The notes below the pieces were generated by a model. It ran no database searches. It saw only the letters and a list, made by a program, of their open reading frames with translations, and had not been told where the DNA came from. From the NCBI GenBank assembly GCA_905197955.1, contig CAJKAR010000019.1, positions 1 through 64,000 of the forward strand: a DNA stretch of 64,000 bases, written 5' to 3'. Numbering within the stretch: the first letter of the stretch is position 1; every line of letters starts with the position of its first letter. Position numbers and translations under genes: made by a program. Source of the stretch: an uncultured Lentisphaeria bacterium (lineage in GTDB: Bacteria > Verrucomicrobiota > Lentisphaeria > Victivallales > UBA1829). Shown piece by piece: positions 60,163 to 64,000 of this stretch.

Positions 60163-61113
60163 TCAGCCGGATCTTTTTTCCCGATGCTTCCGATCGAGCG
60201 CCGAAAGGAGCGTATAACATGTCTGCATCCGGGGCACGGACAAGCCATGTTGTTCCGCAAGCCGGCAGACATTGCCGAGAATCGCTTCCACTTCGATCTG
60301 CCTCCCCGCTTCAAAATCAACCAGCATGCTTGTCTTGTATGGCGGGAAATTGCGAGTGTATTCAATGTTCTGATCCACCAGTTCCGGCGGGAGTTCGACT
60401 CCGCAGGCGGAGGCGACAAGACGAACCTCCTCCATCAGTTCGCAACAGAGCGTTTCGACCGGTCCGCGATCGGACATCTCCTTCGTATCGAGCCCTCCTC
60501 CGAGCACCGAAACTGGATTATACGGCAGATTCCACAGCAGTTTCACCCAGCGGAAGTACGCAATATTCTCCACAAACGACGCCTTGACACTGGTTCCCTG
60601 ATACAGTTCCGCAAGATGCCTTCCCGCTTCGGAATCCCCTCCGCCGAACCTGCCGAACTTCAATTCCGATGATCCCTTCTGCCGAACCACTCCGGGAGCA
60701 ATCCTCGTAGCTCCGATATACGCAATCGTACTGAGGATCTCATTCTCCGGGAATGCCTTCGCCACCGCATCCTCAATCCCGATCCCGTTCTGGATCAGGA
60801 CGATGGTTGTGCGCGGACTTTTCACCGCGCCGCGGAGCAGAGCGGGTTCATCAATCTGCGGAAGCGCTTTCGAAGTCAGGATAATGTAATCCGGGATATC
60901 GGGATACTCTTCCGCGGTACGGTAGACTCCCGCAGGCTGAAAATCGAAATCTCCGCACTCGCTCTGAATATGAAAACCGTTCTGCCTGACGGCGTCGTAA
61001 TCCGAACGGACCACCACGGAAACCTCCGCCTTCCCCGCCTGAGCGAGCCGTCCCGTAAAATACGCGCCGACGGCTCCCGCCCCCACGGTCAAAACTTTCA
61101 CTTTTTCCATCAT
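60163..61113 (-). CDS. Ketopantoate reductase-like protein (PanE/ApbA family)
   Basis: The 316-residue product begins with GAGAVGAYFTGRLA (NADPH binding). It continues with ILTSKALPQ, IVLIQNGIG and a C-terminal helical domain with the catalytic Lys region WVKLLWNLPYNPVS, followed by TSMLVDFEAGRQIEVEAILG. This is the 2-dehydropantoate 2-reductase family. Many paralogues do not make pantoate, and no other pan gene is nearby, so the exact substrate is uncertain. It lies 70 nt after the GH1 gene on the same strand. Two ATG codons (61113, 61110) follow AGAGGA. Confidence 0.85.
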   Translation of the reverse strand: MMEKVKVLTVGAGAVGAYFTGRLAQAGKAEVSVVVRSDYDAVRQNGFHIQSECGDFDFQPAGVYRTAEEYPDIPDYIILTSKALPQIDEPALLRGAVKSPRTTIVLIQNGIGIEDAVAKAFPENEILSTIAYIGATRIAPGVVRQKGSSELKFGRFGGGDSEAGRHLAELYQGTSVKASFVENIAYFRWVKLLWNLPYNPVSVLGGGLDTKEMSDRGPVETLCCELMEEVRLVASACGVELPPELVDQNIEYTRNFPPYKTSMLVDFEAGRQIEVEAILGNVCRLAEQHGLSVPRMQTCYTLLSALDRKHREKRSG

Positions 61114-61183
61114 TTCTACATTTTCCTCTCTGATTTTGCAGCACCTCCGGAGGCGCAGCTCTCCGCTCCTCCGAAAAAACCCG

Positions 61184-62551
61184 TCAGACTGCCGGATTGT
61201 TCCGGATAATCTCCCGGTAGGTGAAAAAGGACTTCTTCGGCACACGTTCCAGATTTTCCGGAGAGCAGCGGATGAGTCCCAGACGCTTGGTATACCCCTG
61301 CGCCCATTCAAAATTATCCATCAGACACCAGCAGAAGTAGCCGCGGACATCAATGCCGTCTTTCTGAATCGCCTCGAACATTGCCTCCGTATATCCTTTC
61401 AGGAAACGGCATCTCTGATCGTCGTCGAGAGCGCTTACGGCATCGGGCTCGTAACAGGCACAGCCGTTTTCGGTCACATAGATCGGATATCCGGGATAGC
61501 GTTTTGCAATCCAGTTCAGAAGATTCCGGAAGCCCCAGGGAATGATATTCCATTGCATATCGGTTCGTTCCCAGTTCGGATCGGCGCTGAGGAACACTTC
61601 CTGATCATCGCTCATTCCGCCGTTTCCATTCGGTCCGATTCCGCCATCCACCTCCGGCTTTTCAGCAGAGGCGTACAGTGTGGAATAATGGTTGAGGCCG
61701 AGGAAATCAACACTTCCCTTCATGAGTTTTTTCTCCTCTTCCGTGAATTTCGGGAGCCGTGCACCGAGCCGTTTCCGCATCACTTCCGGATATTCTCCGT
61801 AGACAACCGGATCCGTAAACCAGGCATAGAAAAATTCCACGGCGCGTTCGGCGGCATCCCTGTCCTCCGGCTTCTGCGTAAGCGGCTCGCGCCAGTCGCA
61901 GTTGTTGGTGATGCCGATCATTCCACCGTATCCGCCCTCGCGGAACGCCCGGACCGCGCTGCCGTGCGCAAGAAGCATGTGATGCGCCGCAAGATACGGT
62001 TCATCGGGATCGGTCCGTCCCGGCGGGAACGCCCCCAGACCGTGTCCGAGAACCGAACAGCACCAGGGCTCATTCAGCGTGATCCAGTGCTTGACGCGAT
62101 CCCCGAACGCATCAAAACAGAGTTTTGCATAGGTTGTAAAATCATCGACGATCTCCCGATTAAGCCAGCCGTCGTGCGCCATCTGCAGATCCAGCGGCAG
62201 ATCCCAGTGATACAGCGTGACATACGGAGTAATGCCGTTTTCCAGAAGCAGATCAATCAATTTGCTGTAATACGCGATTCCCTCGGGATTCGGAGCGCCC
62301 TTGCCGGTCGGCTGGATGCGCGGCCAGGCGATGGAAAAACGATAGGCGTTGACACCGAGAAGTTTCAGCATGCGGACATCTTCCTCGTATCGATGAAAAC
62401 TGTCGCATGCGACATCCGCATTGGACATGGCATGGACCCGTCCGGGAATCCGGCAGAAGGCATCCCAGATGGAATATCCGCGTCCGCCCTCCAGCACGCC
62501 CCCTTCGATCTGATACGCCGCCGTCGCAACACCCCACACAAAATCTTTCAT
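61184..62551 (-). CDS. GH1 beta-glycosidase
   Basis: The 455-residue product is a family 1 glycoside hydrolase with the acid/base Glu161 in TLNEPW and the nucleophile Glu361 in YVTENG. The N-terminus FVWGVATAAYQIEGG is typical. There is no signal peptide, so it cleaves imported beta-glucosides or beta-galactosides, possibly phosphorylated, in the cytoplasm. The start at 62551 follows GGGAGGAG. It probably shares a transcript with the panE-like gene. Confidence 0.94.
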   Translation of the reverse strand: MKDFVWGVATAAYQIEGGVLEGGRGYSIWDAFCRIPGRVHAMSNADVACDSFHRYEEDVRMLKLLGVNAYRFSIAWPRIQPTGKGAPNPEGIAYYSKLIDLLLENGITPYVTLYHWDLPLDLQMAHDGWLNREIVDDFTTYAKLCFDAFGDRVKHWITLNEPWCCSVLGHGLGAFPPGRTDPDEPYLAAHHMLLAHGSAVRAFREGGYGGMIGITNNCDWREPLTQKPEDRDAAERAVEFFYAWFTDPVVYGEYPEVMRKRLGARLPKFTEEEKKLMKGSVDFLGLNHYSTLYASAEKPEVDGGIGPNGNGGMSDDQEVFLSADPNWERTDMQWNIIPWGFRNLLNWIAKRYPGYPIYVTENGCACYEPDAVSALDDDQRCRFLKGYTEAMFEAIQKDGIDVRGYFCWCLMDNFEWAQGYTKRLGLIRCSPENLERVPKKSFFTYREIIRNNPAV

Positions 62552-62599
62552 AATCAACTCCTCCCGATTGCATATTCTGAATCAAATCTCTGCCGGAGA

Positions 62600-62627
62600 A
62601 ATTTATCCGTTCCTTTTTTTTTTGCAA
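62600..62627 (-). promoter_or_regulatory. Predicted GH1 promoter (TTGCAA-16-TAAATT)
   Basis: The minus strand has TTGCAA (62627-62622), a 16-bp spacer and TAAATT (62605-62600), 48 nt upstream of the GH1 start. Confidence 0.5.
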
Positions 62628-62696
62628 GAAGATAATGATATCTTTTTTGAATCTTCGGAAAAAAGCGCTACATTGACTGTGACAAGGAGGGAAAAT

Positions 62697-63350
62697 ATGA
62701 AAAAATGGCTTCTGCTCTTTCTGCCTGCATTTTGTCTGGGAGTTGTCATCGGCTGTTTCTTCGCGGAGAAGACACGGAAAAACAGAGAAAGGGCGCTTCA
62801 GATCTGTACGGAAAAACAGCACAAACGGCAACCAGAGAAATCGCCGCTTGTTTTGCTCTCCTGCGGCAGAGAGTCCCCGTTTCGCCCCTACTTCCGGGTG
62901 ATCCGCAGAGAAAACACCCTGGAAATTCTCTTCTCCTTCTGTCCGGATTCCCGGGACCGGGAACAGTTCCTGAATGAAATGAAACAGGAGTATCCCGAAC
63001 TGTCGCGAAGCGGAAAGCAGGAGTTCTCACGATTCTTTTCCCGACCGGAGTTTTTTCCCGGCGGCATCTTCTCATTTCTGCGGCCGGAAGAACGATATCG
63101 GACAGATTCCCTGGAAACGGGAATCTGCCGTTCCGGAAACCGGATTTATCTTCTGTGGGAAATTCCTGCGGGAGATCCCGGCTCTGAAGGGAAAAGTGCA
63201 GCATTCGAAACAAAAGCTCCGGTAAAAACAGAAGCCGCACTTGAGAAAACAACAGGCAGGGACTCTCTCTCCCGCTGGCTCCCGCTGAGTATTCTTCTTG
63301 TCTGCATCGTGGTGGGATTTCTCCTGATCCTGATTCTGAAACGCCGCTGA
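62697..63350 (+). CDS. Bitopic membrane protein of unknown function
   Basis: The 217-residue product has an N-terminal hydrophobic helix (KKWLLLFLPAFCLGVVIGCFF) and a C-terminal helix (WLPLSILLVCIVVGFLLILILKR, split here by its centre at about 203). An extracytoplasmic domain (about 30-185) separates them; it contains CGRESPFRPYFRVIRRENT and many aromatic and charged residues. No family was recognised. AGGAGGG precedes the ATG. It is divergent from GH1 and followed by the comM promoter. Confidence 0.7.
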   Translation: MKKWLLLFLPAFCLGVVIGCFFAEKTRKNRERALQICTEKQHKRQPEKSPLVLLSCGRESPFRPYFRVIRRENTLEILFSFCPDSRDREQFLNEMKQEYPELSRSGKQEFSRFFSRPEFFPGGIFSFLRPEERYRTDSLETGICRSGNRIYLLWEIPAGDPGSEGKSAAFETKAPVKTEAALEKTTGRDSLSRWLPLSILLVCIVVGFLLILILKRR

Positions 63351-63442
63351 TCTCTTTTCTTTCCGCGTTTTTCTGCAAAACCATTCCGGAAGAAAACAGG
63401 GCTTCCGGGAGGCATAAAAGAACGAAAAAAACAGGATTGGAT

Positions 63443-63471
63443 TTGTAATTTTCCGAATCTGCCTGTAATAT
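63443..63471 (+). promoter_or_regulatory. Predicted comM promoter (TTGTAA-17-TAATAT)
   Basis: TTGTAA (63443-63448) and TAATAT (63466-63471) are 17 bp apart, 47 nt before comM. Confidence 0.45.
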
Positions 63472-63518
63472 AAACGCAGCTGTTCCAAGTTTATCTACTA
63501 CCGGGAATTCAGAAAATC

Positions 63519-64000
63519 ATGTTGACAAAAACATATTCCGCCGCTGTGGTCGGAGTGGAAGCACTTCCTGTTGAAGTGGAAGTGAATGCGACCGGGCACG
63601 GCGATGAATCCAGTGTCTCCATTGTAGGACTTCCGGACACTGCCATCAAAGAAAGTCGCGACCGCATCCGTTCCGCGCTGATGTCCTGCGGCTACGGACA
63701 TCCGAAAGGCAGCACGCTGGTGAATCTGGCGCCTGCGGACATGAAAAAAGAGGGATCCGCCTTTGATCTTCCGATCGCGCTGTCGCTGATTGCGGCGAAT
63801 GGAACTCTTCCCAGGGAACGGCTGGACGACTGTCTGATCCTCGGCGAACTGGCACTGAATGGAACGGTGCGACCGGTGAAAGGGTGTCTTCCCGTGGCGC
63901 TTCTGGCCCGGAAAATGAGTTCCAAGATCCGGACTCTGATAGTCCCTCTGGAAAACTCTCCGGAAGGAGCGGTGGCAGGAGACAGGGTTCGTGTATATGC
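63519..64000 (+). CDS. comM: ComM/YifB-family Mg-chelatase-like ATPase, 3' end outside window
   Basis: The first 160 residues match the N-terminal ChlI-like domain of ComM/YifB, with VSIVGLPDTAIKESRDRIRS, VNLAPADMKKEGSAFDLPIA and ILGELALNGTVRPVKG. ComM is a hexameric helicase that promotes branch migration in natural transformation. The AAA+ core lies beyond the window. Despite the family name it has no link to the CobN-like gene at 47183. Confidence 0.9.
   Translation, partial: MLTKTYSAAVVGVEALPVEVEVNATGHGDESSVSIVGLPDTAIKESRDRIRSALMSCGYGHPKGSTLVNLAPADMKKEGSAFDLPIALSLIAANGTLPRERLDDCLILGELALNGTVRPVKGCLPVALLARKMSSKIRTLIVPLENSPEGAVAGDRVRVY

Noticed and set aside
63519..64000. Magnesium chelatase subunit partner for the CobN-like protein
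   Set aside because: The sequence is the ComM/YifB type used in DNA processing and it lies in a separate unit.
1..64000. CRISPR arrays, insertion sequences, integrases or prophage
   Set aside because: No spaced direct repeats of CRISPR form, transposase motifs or phage genes were seen. The short tandem repeats are too few and lack spacers.

Overview
This window looks like chromosomal DNA from a free-living or gut-type bacterium of the phylum Lentisphaerota (Victivallis-like). That placement is an inference from content. Three single-gene pseudopilin-like proteins with the N-terminal FTLxELLVVIAxIAIL signature sit beside sugar-degradation genes. LacI, GntR and AraC regulators are paired with large secreted carbohydrate-active proteins. 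The core genes are of Gram-negative type (FabD/FabG/AcpP/FabF, PlsY, GpsA, an LPS-kinase-like protein, a hexuronate pathway). There are no insertion sequences, integrases, phage genes or CRISPR arrays.

Layout. 1-229: two copies of a 75-bp intergenic repeat and a flotillin terminator. 230-4912: flotillin, M24 peptidase, plsY-gpsA. 4958-7336: AraC regulator divergent from a TIM-barrel-like sugar enzyme. 7372-11813: leftward operon of lacI, a large lyase-like secreted protein and a pseudopilin, behind a consensus promoter with a LacI-type palindrome. 11890-21501: rightward housekeeping block of ftsB-like, marR, a PQ-loop-like membrane protein, fabD-fabG-acpP-fabF, a LysM lipoprotein, phoH, pgpH and ybeY. 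21834-29929: gntR, pseudopilin, LamG protein and a 1779-residue GH2-like protein. 30181-34941: galE, a DnaQ-like exonuclease, pdxB, a small exported coiled-coil protein and an N-acyl-D-amino-acid deacylase. 34962-38277: tRNA-Gly, tRNA-Tyr, a CorC-type protein, DUF502 and an LPS-kinase-like protein. 38296-45533: a membrane-anchored unknown, a YgjP-type metallopeptidase, then a Gfo/Idh oxidoreductase with uxaB and uxaA, then a third pseudopilin. 45550-51028: a compact four-gene envelope module (DUF2162 membrane protein, ExbB/TolQ-type channel, DUF2149 protein, exported membrane-tethered CobN-like chelatase). 51099-55559: a TIGR04076 protein, MarC, an XRE-cupin regulator, a hairpin-rich spacer, then an ion permease co-transcribed with a PTS-IIA/CBS protein. 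55651-62551 (leftward): trpS, ileS, a ketopantoate-reductase-like protein and a GH1 beta-glycosidase. 62697-64000: a two-TM unknown and the start of comM/yifB.

How the genes fit together. The carbohydrate loci share a layout: a regulator, one or two exported carbohydrate-binding or degrading proteins, and a pseudopilin. The uxaB-uxaA pair and galE supply intracellular steps. The strongest candidate for an under-described system is the 45550-51028 module. Its gene content matches the STUV part of Bacteroidetes hmu haem-utilisation loci, here without a linked TonB receptor or haemophore. It suggests proton-motive-force-coupled demetallation of a tetrapyrrole at the outer face of the inner membrane.

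Promoters read by eye fall into two groups. Ten genes, mostly housekeeping, have TTGnnn, a 16-bp spacer and a TAnATT-like -10. Two sugar-locus regulators, the sugar enzyme divergent from araC and the hexuronate operon have 17 bp and TATAAT.
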